From JAUZPB01 sp037140715 (GTDB taxonomy: Bacteria > Bacteroidota > Ignavibacteria > Ignavibacteriales > SURF-24), in the NCBI GenBank assembly GCA_037140715.1, contig JBAXDX010000024.1, positions 1 through 34,251 on the forward strand: 34,251 nt of DNA, given 5' to 3'. A program made the position numbers and the translations under genes. The notes under the pieces were generated by a model, which was given only the letters and a program-made list of their open reading frames with translations, made no database searches and was not told where the DNA came from. Positions 1 to 8,229 of the stretch are shown here, one piece after another (positions within the stretch are counted from its first letter, which is position 1; each line of letters starts with the position of its first letter).

Positions 1-573
1 GTTTTAAAATTATTATCTATAAATGAAACAAATCTAAAAATAATAACGAGCAATGTACCAGTACATATTGAGAATTATATTTTGCCTTCGATCGAACCGT
101 ATTCTGGATTTGTAACAAAACAAGAGATCAAAATACTTAGGGAAATGTTTTTACCGTTAATTAATAATGTAAATAATGTAAATAAAATTTATATTTCACG
201 TCGTAAGACAAAAAAAAGAAAACTTCGAAATGAGCTAAAACTTGAAGAAGTATTAAAAACATTCGGATTTGTAATTGTTTATTTAGAAGAATTACCATTT
301 TTACAACAAGTTGAGATTATAAATAATGCTGATTTCATTGTTGCCCCTCATGGCGCAGGGCTGGCAAATCTGGCTTTCGCAAAAAATAATTGTAAGGTTA
401 TAGAAATATTTCCATATCAAATATATAATGATTGTTTTGCACGTTTATCATTAAATGCTAATCTTCATTATAACTATATAAGATGCGAGTACGATGAAAT
501 ATCTTCAGGGATTATTCCAATAAATGAAGTAATAAAAAAAATAGAAGAATTTAGTTTACGATTTATATCTTAA
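1..573 (+). CDS. Glycosyltransferase family 61-like protein, C-terminal part (5' end outside window)
   Basis: The frame is open from base 1 to the TAA at 571-573, so this is the C-terminal ~190 residues of a gene that begins upstream. A TTG at 82 is an internal codon rather than a convincing start. Visible hallmarks are YISRRKTKKRKLRNE, the motif APHGAGLANLAF and then VIEIFP. This is the order expected for the DUF563/GT61 glycosyltransferase domain, where the H-GAG-L segment belongs to the nucleotide-sugar-binding half. It would transfer a sugar during synthesis of a surface glycan at the cytoplasmic face of the membrane; donor and acceptor cannot be read from the sequence. It is the first of a run of polysaccharide genes on the same strand and is very AT-rich like its neighbours. 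Family assignment is fairly sure; the substrate is unknown. Confidence 0.8.
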   Translation, partial: VLKLLSINETNLKIITSNVPVHIENYILPSIEPYSGFVTKQEIKILREMFLPLINNVNNVNKIYISRRKTKKRKLRNELKLEEVLKTFGFVIVYLEELPFLQQVEIINNADFIVAPHGAGLANLAFAKNNCKVIEIFPYQIYNDCFARLSLNANLHYNYIRCEYDEISSGIIPINEVIKKIEEFSLRFIS

Positions 574-576
574 TAG

Positions 577-756
577 CTATTAATTCTACTGAATAGAATC
601 CCAATTTTTATATCAGGGAAACTTCAATATTATGAAAATCGGTATAGCTGGGACATATTCTTGGAATACCCTGTATGTTATCAAAATTCACCTGCTGTTG
701 AAGTTGTAAGAATTGTGTTGGAGAAGCTACCACAAAGAAAGAGCGCTTCAAATTAG
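577..756 (+). pseudogene. Unrecognised gene fragment between two glycosyltransferases
   Basis: Directly after the stop codons at 571 and 574 the same frame stays open to TAG at 754-756 and encodes a protein-like C-terminal piece. It includes ISGKLQYYENRYSWDIF and SPAVEVVRIVLEKLPQR. There is no start codon with a ribosome binding site, so it reads as the tail of a gene whose front has been lost. An ATG at 632 in another frame gives only 25 codons. I do not recognise the family. The fragment fits the general decay seen elsewhere in this cluster, but chance openness of a 60-codon frame cannot be excluded. Confidence 0.3.
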
Positions 757-822
757 GTGTCTATTTCAATAATTGGCATAGTAAATTTTCCTTTAATATC
801 AGTAAAACTATTTTTAGAATAT

Positions 823-2001
823 ATGCATATAGGCTATGCTGGTCCCGTTAGTCTGGACCTGCTTAATTTTGATTGGAAACAATTTGGTGCAATCCCAACA
901 GGGTATCCTTTTCCTATGGCCGCTTTTTTTGTTAACGGGTTAATGAAAAAAGGACACAATGTTACTGTTTTTACCACTTCGGAAGGATTAGATATTCCAG
1001 TCACATTAAAATCGGATAAATTATCGATATGCATAGCACGCAGGGAGGCACATGCCGCAAGAGATTTTTTTAGTTCTGAAAGAGAAGGTCTGATTGAACT
1101 CATGTCCCGAAATCCGGTCGATATACTAAATGCTCATTGGACTTATGAATTCGCGCTGGCTGGCTTAAAAATGCCTGTGCCCGTAGTTATAACTGTGCAT
1201 GATTACGCTCTAAAAATATTATATTATAAATTTCGTGAAAAACCCGGTTTCAACGAGTTTATGCATTGGGTTGTCAGATTTTTAATGAATAATAAAACCC
1301 TGCGAAAAGGAAAACATTTTGTGGCGGTTTCAGAATATCTCTATAACACTCTTTCCCAAAGAAAAAAAAACAAATCAGTCATTATCAATGATTTTTTTGA
1401 TGAAGAATCCAGCGAACTTAAGTATGAACCCAGGACAAAAGATAATTATATTGTTTCGGTTTGCAACGGTTTTGGATATACAAAGAATATACAAAATGCT
1501 ATAATTGCATTTAGTATTTTCAGAAAAAAAAATAAAGATATCAGGTATCATCTGATTGGAACCGGAATGGAACCGGATGGCCCGGCCTGTCAGTTTGCAA
1601 AAAAAAACGATTTGCTGGATGGCATTGATTTCATGGGCTTTTTATCATACGATATGGCAGTTAAAGAAAATGCCGGAAGCTTGGTTAATTTACATTCTTC
1701 AAGAGAAGAATCTTTTGGAATGTCGGTACTTGAAAGTCAGATTTTTGGGACTGTTGTTATTGGAGGTCTTAAGAGTGGCAATATTCCTTACTTATTGGAG
1801 CATGGGGAGGCTGGCATACTTTGTAATATTGAGGATCCTAATGACATTGCAGCCAAGCTTGAAATATGCGTTAAAGATGACAAGTTAAGAAACCGCATAG
1901 AAGACTATGCCCGAAGCAGAGCGTATGAAAAATTTTCATCGTCAATAATTATAGATAAATATATTACTCTTTTTCTTAACATTCTTAAACAGGAAAGCTG
2001 A
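823..2001 (+). CDS. Glycosyltransferase family 4 (GT-B fold)
   Basis: A ~392-residue GT-B glycosyltransferase. I chose the ATG at 823 because MHIGYAGPVSLDLL is the usual first beta-strand and glycine loop of GT4 enzymes. A GTG at 757 would add 22 residues with no counterpart, and neither start has a clear Shine-Dalgarno sequence. The N-terminal half holds the acceptor domain (YPFPMAAFFVNGLMKKGHNV, later NAHWTYEFALAGL). The C-terminal half has the nucleotide-sugar domain: IVSVCNGFGYTKNIQNAI, then HSSREESFGMSVLESQIFG, the E-x7-E region typical of retaining GT4 transferases. It likely adds one sugar to the undecaprenyl-linked repeat unit in the cytoplasm. It sits between two gene fragments, and its codon use is somewhat less AT-rich than the genes after 4459. 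Family sure; sugar unknown. Confidence 0.85.
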   Translation: MHIGYAGPVSLDLLNFDWKQFGAIPTGYPFPMAAFFVNGLMKKGHNVTVFTTSEGLDIPVTLKSDKLSICIARREAHAARDFFSSEREGLIELMSRNPVDILNAHWTYEFALAGLKMPVPVVITVHDYALKILYYKFREKPGFNEFMHWVVRFLMNNKTLRKGKHFVAVSEYLYNTLSQRKKNKSVIINDFFDEESSELKYEPRTKDNYIVSVCNGFGYTKNIQNAIIAFSIFRKKNKDIRYHLIGTGMEPDGPACQFAKKNDLLDGIDFMGFLSYDMAVKENAGSLVNLHSSREESFGMSVLESQIFGTVVIGGLKSGNIPYLLEHGEAGILCNIEDPNDIAAKLEICVKDDKLRNRIEDYARSRAYEKFSSSIIIDKYITLFLNILKQES

Positions 2002-2037
2002 TTGAATGATAATATTTTATAATATATTTGGGTTGCG

Positions 2038-2322
2038 ATGCATAATTCTTTTATTACAGAATATTTATTGAAAATTGTTTTTTTTGAAATATTCCGTAAA
2101 AATGTAGTTGTTTACGGTCTTCCTATCATCCCAAAAACTAAAAATTCGAATATTATAGTTGGCGAAAACTTAACCTTGATTTCCGAAAACTACTTTAGTG
2201 AACCAAGCGTAAATCATCCTGTAATAATCAGGATATTAACTTCCAAAGCAGAAATTATTACAGGAAACAATGTAAGTACCAGCGGCGGTTCTATATGCGC
2301 CGCATCAAAAATAGAAAAATGA
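2038..2322 (+). pseudogene. Truncated hexapeptide-repeat acetyltransferase (N-terminal part only)
   Basis: The 94 codons encode the N-terminal part of a sugar O-acetyltransferase of the left-handed beta-helix type. The segment NIIVGENLTLISEN, HPVIIRIL, then AEIITGNNVSTSGGSICAA is the start of a hexapeptide helix. Normal members run to about 200 residues and continue into many more coils carrying the catalytic His. Here the frame stops at TGA 2320-2322, just after ASKIEK, and the next gene begins on the following base. The active-site half is therefore missing, and the protein could not form the usual trimeric enzyme. I read it as a deletion remnant fused closely to the downstream O-antigen ligase gene; translation may still matter for coupling to that gene. 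Confidence 0.6.
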
Positions 2323-3537
2323 ATGCGAAAAGTAAATATTAAGATCATAACACTTTTAATTTATTATATAATTGGGATAGTCCCATTTTATTTTATGATG
2401 TTGCCGGGTGAAAATGGGACTTCCGTGACATTGCAGCTGACTTCGACTTTAAGAATTACGGATGTCTTTTTGTCCATTTTATTTATCTTTGGTGTTGTAC
2501 AATATTTAAAGGTAAAAGAAAGAAACAGTCTTTTTATTTTGTTGTTATTTTTTTTATACTTAATATTTTCAATAGCAAGAAACTTAAATACTTATGGAGT
2601 TAATTGTTTCGGAGAATATAGATATGCGTATATAATTCTTTTCCTTCCCTTCTGGATAGCATCCACATTTACTCGTAAAAATGTAATAGATACTTTAAAA
2701 TATTTTGTAGTTCTGAATCTAATCGTTCCTTTAATATTATATCCAATTTTGTCTTATTATTCAGGAAAAGGATTTGATTTTACTCTAAAAGAAGAGAGCC
2801 GAATATTTGAGTCTGACATTTCACTTGCAGTTCTATTAAGCATATTTGTATTGTATATATCCAAAAAATATTCAATTATTAAGATATCTAGTTTACCTTA
2901 TTATATTCTTATAATACTTTCAATGATAATAGTTCTTCTTGATAGTCATCGTTCGGTATGGCTGGTATGTATAGCAATTCTGCTCGTATTGTTTCTTAAG
3001 AAGGATATAAAATTATCATTTATTAAAATCACAGTAATAATCCCTCTGCTTTTTATAATTACAATTTTAATATCTCAATACCTGCCAAGTTTCTTTAATT
3101 CATTAGAATATAGAGCACAGGCTTATTATAATCCTGAATCAGACGGAACAGCTAACTGGAGATTGTTAAATTGGGAATTCCAAATATTACGGTTTTATAA
3201 TAATCCATTGTTCGGTGAGGGATTTGGGGCATATTGGGGATTTACAGAGCAGAGATGGGATATAGGTGTAATGCCGCATAATATGTATGTAATAATTTTA
3301 GCTAAGCTTGGGCTAACAGGCCTAATCATATTTATGACTTTCGTATTAACAGTTTTGAATAAATTTAATTATATTCTAAAAACAACTAAATATTCTGCTG
3401 AATATGGAATTTCATTAATTGGTTTAATATCAGGAATTGCATTTATAACATATAGTGTGGCGTATTCTCTTGATACAATAACTACATGGATATATTTTGG
3501 CTTAGCACTAGCTTATCTAATCAATAAGGAACCATGA
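2323..3537 (+). CDS. O-antigen ligase/polymerase family membrane protein (Wzy/WaaL-like)
   Basis: A 404-residue polytopic membrane protein with about ten to twelve hydrophobic helices. Near the C-terminal third it has a larger extracytoplasmic loop ending in GEGFGAYWGF and MPHNMYVIILAKLGLTGL. This G-G...PHN-Y pattern is the signature of the O-antigen ligase domain family, which includes both Wzy polymerases and WaaL ligases. In a repeat-unit synthesis locus the Wzy polymerase role is the more likely one: joining undecaprenyl-linked repeat units on the periplasmic side. The ATG follows the stop of the truncated acetyltransferase with no gap (TGAATG). The gene overlaps the next glycosyltransferase by ATGA, so both are probably translated from one message. 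Polymerase versus ligase cannot be settled from sequence. Confidence 0.8.
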   Translation: MRKVNIKIITLLIYYIIGIVPFYFMMLPGENGTSVTLQLTSTLRITDVFLSILFIFGVVQYLKVKERNSLFILLLFFLYLIFSIARNLNTYGVNCFGEYRYAYIILFLPFWIASTFTRKNVIDTLKYFVVLNLIVPLILYPILSYYSGKGFDFTLKEESRIFESDISLAVLLSIFVLYISKKYSIIKISSLPYYILIILSMIIVLLDSHRSVWLVCIAILLVLFLKKDIKLSFIKITVIIPLLFIITILISQYLPSFFNSLEYRAQAYYNPESDGTANWRLLNWEFQILRFYNNPLFGEGFGAYWGFTEQRWDIGVMPHNMYVIILAKLGLTGLIIFMTFVLTVLNKFNYILKTTKYSAEYGISLIGLISGIAFITYSVAYSLDTITTWIYFGLALAYLINKEP

Positions 3538-4445
3538 TAATATTTATAATAATTCCAGTTCATAACAGAAAGCAATTTACCTTCAACTGTTTAACTGCCT
3601 TAATTAATCAAACAAATAAGAACTTTTATATTGTCGTAATTGATGATGGTTCAACAGATGGAACAAGCGAAATGATAAAGGATCATTTTAAAGATGTAAT
3701 ATTGCTCAAAGGTGATGGAAATTTATGGTGGTCAGGGGCAACCAATCTTGGTGTAAAATATGCGCTAAAAAACAATGCGAGTTATATTATGACTCTGAAT
3801 GATGATACAGTTCCATGTGAAGATTTTATGGAAAATATGTTTCATTGGGCACAGGAAATGCCTAATGCACTTTTAGGTGCGCTAGCATTAAATGCTAATA
3901 CGGGGCAGCCGGACTATGGCGGGGAATTGTTAAGCTGGAAAACAGCTGGTTACACAAAGTTGCTGAATTTATTGAAAAAAGACGAACAAAAAGGCATCCA
4001 TCCGGTAACTCATTATCCAGGCAGAGGACTATTAATTCCAGCGGCAGTATTTAATAAGATTGGCTTTTATGATGAAAAAAATTTTCCTCAGGCAGTAGCG
4101 GATGATGATTTTGCGCATAGAGCTAAAAGGGCTGGTTATAATATATATTGCAATTATGACGCAAAATTATTTACATACCCAGAGGAAAGTGCTATCATAA
4201 AGTTAAGGCAAAAAAAAAATATTAAAAATTACTATAGTCATCTTTTTGGATTAAAGGGTGGCGGGAATCTGAAATATTTTACAATTTATGCGCTGAAAAA
4301 TTGCCCGCCTAAATATATCCTACTTTTTCTTCCGATAGGAATAATTAGACGGGTTTTGGGATATCCAAAAGAATGGGCCCTTGATTATATAAAAGGACGA
4401 CATCTGAAATGGAAGCAATTTATTGTTGATTTTTTAAATAAATAA
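3534..4445 (+). CDS. Glycosyltransferase family 2 (WbbL-like)
   Basis: A 303-residue GT-A fold transferase. The N-terminus has FIIIPVHNRKQFTFNCL and the nucleotide-binding VVIDDGSTDGT. Next come DGNLWWSGATNLGVKYA and the metal-binding TLNDDTVP around residue 98. DDDFAHRAKRAGY then provides the acidic general-base region. The WW-GATN motif is typical of GT2 enzymes related to rhamnosyltransferase WbbL, but a rhamnose donor is only a guess. A hydrophobic stretch near residues 255-270 may associate with the membrane. The start ATG overlaps the previous stop (ATGA), indicating translational coupling. The likely role is cytoplasmic extension of the lipid-linked repeat unit. Confidence 0.85.
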   Translation: MIIFIIIPVHNRKQFTFNCLTALINQTNKNFYIVVIDDGSTDGTSEMIKDHFKDVILLKGDGNLWWSGATNLGVKYALKNNASYIMTLNDDTVPCEDFMENMFHWAQEMPNALLGALALNANTGQPDYGGELLSWKTAGYTKLLNLLKKDEQKGIHPVTHYPGRGLLIPAAVFNKIGFYDEKNFPQAVADDDFAHRAKRAGYNIYCNYDAKLFTYPEESAIIKLRQKKNIKNYYSHLFGLKGGGNLKYFTIYALKNCPPKYILLFLPIGIIRRVLGYPKEWALDYIKGRHLKWKQFIVDFLNK

Positions 4446-4458
4446 ATTTAATAAAGTA

Positions 4459-5604
4459 ATGCTCATGAATACACTTATTTATTCAATATTTATAGTTTAT
4501 GTTTTAATGTCCATCTACAATTTTGTAATTTGGCTAATATATATAAAATCAAATAATATAAAGTCTGAAACCATACAGCACAAATTTATTATTTGTATTC
4601 CATGTCATAATGATTTTGATGATTTGACTAACTTATTAGATGATTTAAGCAGGCAAAAATACGATCGTTCATTGTTGCAAATAGTTGTAGTATTAGATAA
4701 CTGTAATTCAAAATTTAATCATCCATTTAGAGATGTTACTTTTATAAACAGAACAGATGAATCCAAAAAAGACAAAATATATGCACTCATATTTGGCACA
4801 GACTATATTTCTAAGCAAAATGAAGATGCTTATATTGTTTATATTGATTGCGATGTCAGATTAAAAGATGATTTTTTTGAAATATTAAATAGTAATATAA
4901 AAGGTAAAGATTATTTAGTTCAACCCAAAATCGAACTATTTTCAGAAACTGACAAACTATTTTTTAGACTAAAACATTTAAAATATAATTATCATATTAT
5001 TAATAATGTAGGAAAAAGCAGACTAAATATCTTTAACAATTTAAATGGTCCTTTAATTTGTTTGCACCAGGATGTCTTAAAAAAAATAAGTTGGTCTAAA
5101 TTGATTGAATATAATTTGTTGCCTAATTCTGATATAGTATTTGGTTTAGTACTCAGTTTGTATGATATAAAAATTTATACAAGTAATAATCTTAGTTGCT
5201 TAGTTAGAGAAACACATATTAAAAATGCAGAACTTCGAAAATATAGAAGATGGTTCTCGGGAAAAATTGGAAGAATTCAAACACTATTTCCTGTATTAAT
5301 AGTTAAATTATTTAAGAAACCAACTTTGTATAGCATAACAACATTATTAGAGCTTCTCGCTCCACCAACCTTCTATCTATATTTGGTAGCAATTATTTTT
5401 ACTATAATATTTTACTTTGAGTTAAACATAATAATGATGATAATTTGGATTACAATTCTAATATTATATTTAACACCATTGCTTTATTATGCAAAAAAAA
5501 GTAATATTAATATAATAGAACTTGCATATGGAGGATTCTATTTTTTTCAAATGCGACTAAGAATTATATTTAAAAACATTATAAATCAAAAAAAAGAATG
5601 GTGA
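4459..5604 (+). CDS. Membrane-anchored glycosyltransferase family 2
   Basis: A 381-residue protein with one N-terminal membrane helix (about residues 5-27), a cytosolic GT2 domain and two to three hydrophobic helices after residue 290. This is the architecture of processive or ceramide-glucosyltransferase-like GT2 proteins. Visible motifs are FIICIPCHNDFDDL, VVVLDNCNS, the DXD-like VYIDCDVRLKDDF and ELRKYRRWFSGK, an R-x2-RW version of the Q-x2-RW motif. It lies 13 bases after the preceding transferase. ATG 4459 and ATG 4465 are both possible starts; no strong ribosome binding site separates them. It likely contributes to glycan chain assembly at the inner membrane. It is one of the most AT-rich genes in the window. 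Family sure, product unknown. Confidence 0.75.
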   Translation: MLMNTLIYSIFIVYVLMSIYNFVIWLIYIKSNNIKSETIQHKFIICIPCHNDFDDLTNLLDDLSRQKYDRSLLQIVVVLDNCNSKFNHPFRDVTFINRTDESKKDKIYALIFGTDYISKQNEDAYIVYIDCDVRLKDDFFEILNSNIKGKDYLVQPKIELFSETDKLFFRLKHLKYNYHIINNVGKSRLNIFNNLNGPLICLHQDVLKKISWSKLIEYNLLPNSDIVFGLVLSLYDIKIYTSNNLSCLVRETHIKNAELRKYRRWFSGKIGRIQTLFPVLIVKLFKKPTLYSITTLLELLAPPTFYLYLVAIIFTIIFYFELNIIMMIIWITILILYLTPLLYYAKKSNINIIELAYGGFYFFQMRLRIIFKNIINQKKEW

Positions 5605-5681
5605 TTATATTTATTTAGGGTTTCTTAAAAAAGTCATCTTTACTGATTTGTCGAGTTTGCCAGTAGCCAATTGTGATAAGA

Positions 5682-5925
5682 ATGACAATAAAAAAAATAT
5701 TTGTAAGAAATATTAAGGGTATTATATTTTGTGGGAAAAATATGCTGATTGAACATGGTTACTTACTGCATAGTAAAAGTGGACTAATCATTGAAGAAGG
5801 AGTTTATATAAATGCTTTATCCGTTTGAAGGAATTGTTTTAGGAACTAATGTAACTATCACAAGATGTTCGCTCTTAACATATACCTGGTTATTATTACA
5901 AAAAGAAAAAGGGAGAAGCACATGA
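5682..5925 (+). pseudogene. Frameshifted remnant of a hexapeptide-repeat acyltransferase
   Basis: From ATG 5682 a 48-codon frame runs to TGA at 5826-5828 and ends IIEEGVYINALSV. Skipping one base (reading from 5827) continues the pattern without a break as EGIVLGTNVTITRCS. The combined text matches the early coils of a left-handed beta-helix acyltransferase, with repeated hydrophobic-G-x4 steps. The continued frame then runs through non-family sequence to a TGA at 5923-5925, overlapping the start of the next gene. The sequence is thus frameshifted at about 5826 and lacks its C-terminal catalytic part. It is not the missing half of the 2038-2322 fragment, because both are N-terminal pieces. 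The match is by pattern only. Confidence 0.5.
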
Positions 5926-6848
5926 AAAATGAGACATGTCCCTTATGTTCCAGCAAAATCAATTTGCAATTATATCATATTTATAAAGATTCAAATGATA
6001 TTCTGGTTGTGTTATGCTCAAATTGTTTACACACGTATACGTATTTTGAAAAAGATATTAATACTGAATGTCTATATAAAGATGAAGTATATGAAGTTGT
6101 TGATAATAGAGGATCAATATTCGATAAAATTATAGAAATGGAATGTCTGCATATAATATCAAAACTTAAGAATAAGTATATTAAAAATAAAAGTATTCTT
6201 GATTTTGGATGTGGGAAAGGGAAGTTTTTGTCAGTTGCTAAGAAAGAAGGTTTTAATGTTATGGGCATTGAAACCGAAATAAATAGAGCGAACTTTGCAA
6301 GAGACATATATAAAATCAATGTAAAGAACGATTATTATTTAAGTGGTAAGATAAGGACCGAGCCATTTCAAATAATCACCTTATTTCATGTCTTGGAACA
6401 TTTACAAAATCCTGTAGAAATATTAACAAATTTGGTAAAGGATAATTTAGATTACGATGGATTAGTAATCATAGAAGTGCCAAACATCTCAAGCCTTCAA
6501 GCAAAAATTGCTAAAGAACTATGGATGCATATAGATGTGCCACGGCATATTTCTCATTTCACTTTTAAAAGCTTAGCGAAAATAGCAGAAAAGTCTGGTC
6601 TTATAATACTTGAAACCGAGTATTTCTCCAGTCATTTGGGTATAATTGGTTTGGTGCAATCCTTGATGAGTAAGATGGGTTATACTAATAATATCATTCA
6701 GGAATTAAAACATAATAATCGCAACTTATTTTTGGGACTTTTGTTATTGACACCATTTGCAATTCTTATAGAATTAATCGCTTCTAGATTTGGCTATGGC
6801 GGTATTATAAGAATTTATTGTAAAAAAAATAATAGTCTTGAAAAATGA
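5922..6848 (+). CDS. Class I SAM-dependent methyltransferase with N-terminal zinc-ribbon-like motif
   Basis: The 308-residue product starts at ATG 5922, preceded at good spacing by a GGGAG ribosome binding site; an upstream ATG at 5865 lies inside the acyltransferase remnant and is unlikely. Residues 6-35 carry two C-x2-C pairs (CPLC and CSNC), a probable metal site. Motif I of the Rossmann fold is ILDFGCGKGKFL (about 92-103), followed by GIETEI. FHVLEHLQNPVEIL and IIEVPNISSL follow, as in Methyltransf_23 proteins, which often modify sugars or lipids in polysaccharide loci. A hydrophobic helix near residues 270-290 may touch the membrane. The stop overlaps the next start as ATGA. The methylated substrate, perhaps a sugar of the repeat unit or a chain terminus, is inferred from context only. 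Confidence 0.8.
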   Translation: MKNETCPLCSSKINLQLYHIYKDSNDILVVLCSNCLHTYTYFEKDINTECLYKDEVYEVVDNRGSIFDKIIEMECLHIISKLKNKYIKNKSILDFGCGKGKFLSVAKKEGFNVMGIETEINRANFARDIYKINVKNDYYLSGKIRTEPFQIITLFHVLEHLQNPVEILTNLVKDNLDYDGLVIIEVPNISSLQAKIAKELWMHIDVPRHISHFTFKSLAKIAEKSGLIILETEYFSSHLGIIGLVQSLMSKMGYTNNIIQELKHNNRNLFLGLLLLTPFAILIELIASRFGYGGIIRIYCKKNNSLEK

Positions 6849-7951
6849 AAATAGCAATAATTGGCTCACGTGGTTACCCTTATGTTTACAGCGGATATGA
6901 AACTTTTGTAAAAGAACTATCCGAGAGATTAGTAAAACGAGGTATTTCAGTAACAGTTTATTGTCATAAAAATTTATTTACCGATTTCCCGGATTCAGTT
7001 AATAATATTAATCTTATTTATTTACCTACAATCGAAAAGAAAGCGCTAAGTCAATTAATACATTCAGCTCAATCAATATTACATTCATGCTTTAGTTCTT
7101 ACGATATTATTCTGGTTGTTAATTCCGCAAATGGTCCATTTGGTCTAATAACGAGATTATTTAACAAAAAAACGACTATAAATGTTGATGGAGTAGAATG
7201 GTTAAGACCCAAATGGAAAGGATTTGGTGCAAAGTATTTTTATTGGGCATCCAAAATATCGACCAGGCTATATAACGAAATAATAACAGACTCTTTTGAG
7301 ATGCAAAAAATATATGAAAAAGAATTTAATGCAAAATCAACCGTTATCGCTTATGGAGCAAATATCAGATATTCCAATAATTCTTCACTAATAAACAAAT
7401 GGGACTTAAAGAATGAAGATTATTATCTGATAGTTGGAAGATTAATACCAGATAATAATTCGGACATTATTATAAGCGAATTCATCAAATCAAAATCGAG
7501 TAAAAAATTGGTTATTGTAGGGGATGTCCCTTATAATGACTCGTTTGCAAATAAAGTGAAAAATATAAAAGATAACAGACTTGTTTTTACAGGCTATGTT
7601 AATGACCAAGATGAATTGGCAGAGTTATATCATAATTGCTTTGCATATTTCCATGGACATGAATTTGGCGGTACAAATCCAACAATGTTAAAAGCAATGG
7701 CGTATGGCTGTGCTATTATTGCTTTAGATACAGTCTTTACACGTGAAATGTTATCAGGCGAAGAGTACGGATTATATTTTTCTAAAACAGAAAATAATCT
7801 AAAAGTACTTATTGAGGAGCTTGAAAATTCACCTGAAAGATTAATTGATTATCGGTCCAAAGCAAGAAACAGAATTATTCAGAACTACACTTGGGAAAAA
7901 ATAACTGATCAGTACATCGAATTATTTACAAAAATGACCAGTAATGTTTAA
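6845..7951 (+). CDS. Glycosyltransferase family 4 with DUF1972 N-terminal domain
   Basis: A 368-residue GT-B enzyme. The N-terminus reads MKIAIIGSRGYPYVYSGYE followed by TFVKELSERL, the signature of DUF1972, the N-terminal domain of a rhamnosyltransferase-like GT4 subgroup. DGVEWLRPKWKG follows. The second domain has IVGRLIPDNNSDIIISEF, IVGDVPY and HGHEFGGTNPTMLKAMAYG, the glutamate-containing donor-binding region. Start and stop define a complete protein, and the start overlaps the methyltransferase stop (ATGA). It is the last gene of the AT-rich polysaccharide run; a possible terminator lies about 150 bases downstream. The likely role is cytoplasmic addition of a deoxyhexose to the growing repeat unit, with the sugar unproven. 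Confidence 0.85.
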   Translation: MKIAIIGSRGYPYVYSGYETFVKELSERLVKRGISVTVYCHKNLFTDFPDSVNNINLIYLPTIEKKALSQLIHSAQSILHSCFSSYDIILVVNSANGPFGLITRLFNKKTTINVDGVEWLRPKWKGFGAKYFYWASKISTRLYNEIITDSFEMQKIYEKEFNAKSTVIAYGANIRYSNNSSLINKWDLKNEDYYLIVGRLIPDNNSDIIISEFIKSKSSKKLVIVGDVPYNDSFANKVKNIKDNRLVFTGYVNDQDELAELYHNCFAYFHGHEFGGTNPTMLKAMAYGCAIIALDTVFTREMLSGEEYGLYFSKTENNLKVLIEELENSPERLIDYRSKARNRIIQNYTWEKITDQYIELFTKMTSNV

Positions 7952-8096
7952 TAGTATTCCATATTTTATTTTTCATTTTCAAAAAAATACAGGGTGAAGA
8001 TGTCCTGGCTGGCTTGAAGTATCTTTTGCTCCGAACTGTTTATCAATGTTTCATTGACAAATGTTTGATTTTTTCTAAGTTAAATCATTTTTAGAA

Positions 8097-8137
8097 GCCC
8101 GATAATTAATCAAAAAGATTATTTTGCCGGGTTTTTT
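8097..8137 (+). terminator. Candidate intrinsic terminator after the glycosyltransferase run
   Basis: GCCCG at 8097-8101 can pair with CGGG at 8128-8131. An inner AATC/GATT pair closes an A-rich loop (8108-8120), and TTTTTT follows at 8132-8137. The stem has an internal loop, so its strength is uncertain. It lies 146 bases after the last glycosyltransferase stop and about 90 bases before the initiating transferase gene, where an operon end would fit. Confidence 0.45.
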
Positions 8138-8229
8138 CCTGTGGGGGCTGTATCACACACTTTATTAAGATTTTTAATTACTTTAAGAGGCAGTCTTATC
8201 GGATACATTAATATTTCAGGATTATCATA

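Noticed and set aside
632..709. ATG 632 frame starting MKIGIAGTYSW, as a second glycosyltransferase start
   Set aside because: It ends after 25 codons, and the other frame through the region is longer and more protein-like.
757..822. GTG 757 as the GT4 start
   Set aside because: The extension is hydrophobic, lacks a ribosome binding site and precedes the normal first strand of the fold at 823.
5865..5921. ATG 5865 as the methyltransferase start
   Set aside because: The 19 extra residues come from the out-of-frame acyltransferase remnant, and ATG 5922 has the GGGAG ribosome binding site.
7990..8095. Open frame reading GEDVLAGLKYLLLRTVY as a gene remnant
   Set aside because: It is short, has no start or recognisable family, and could be chance in AT-rich DNA.
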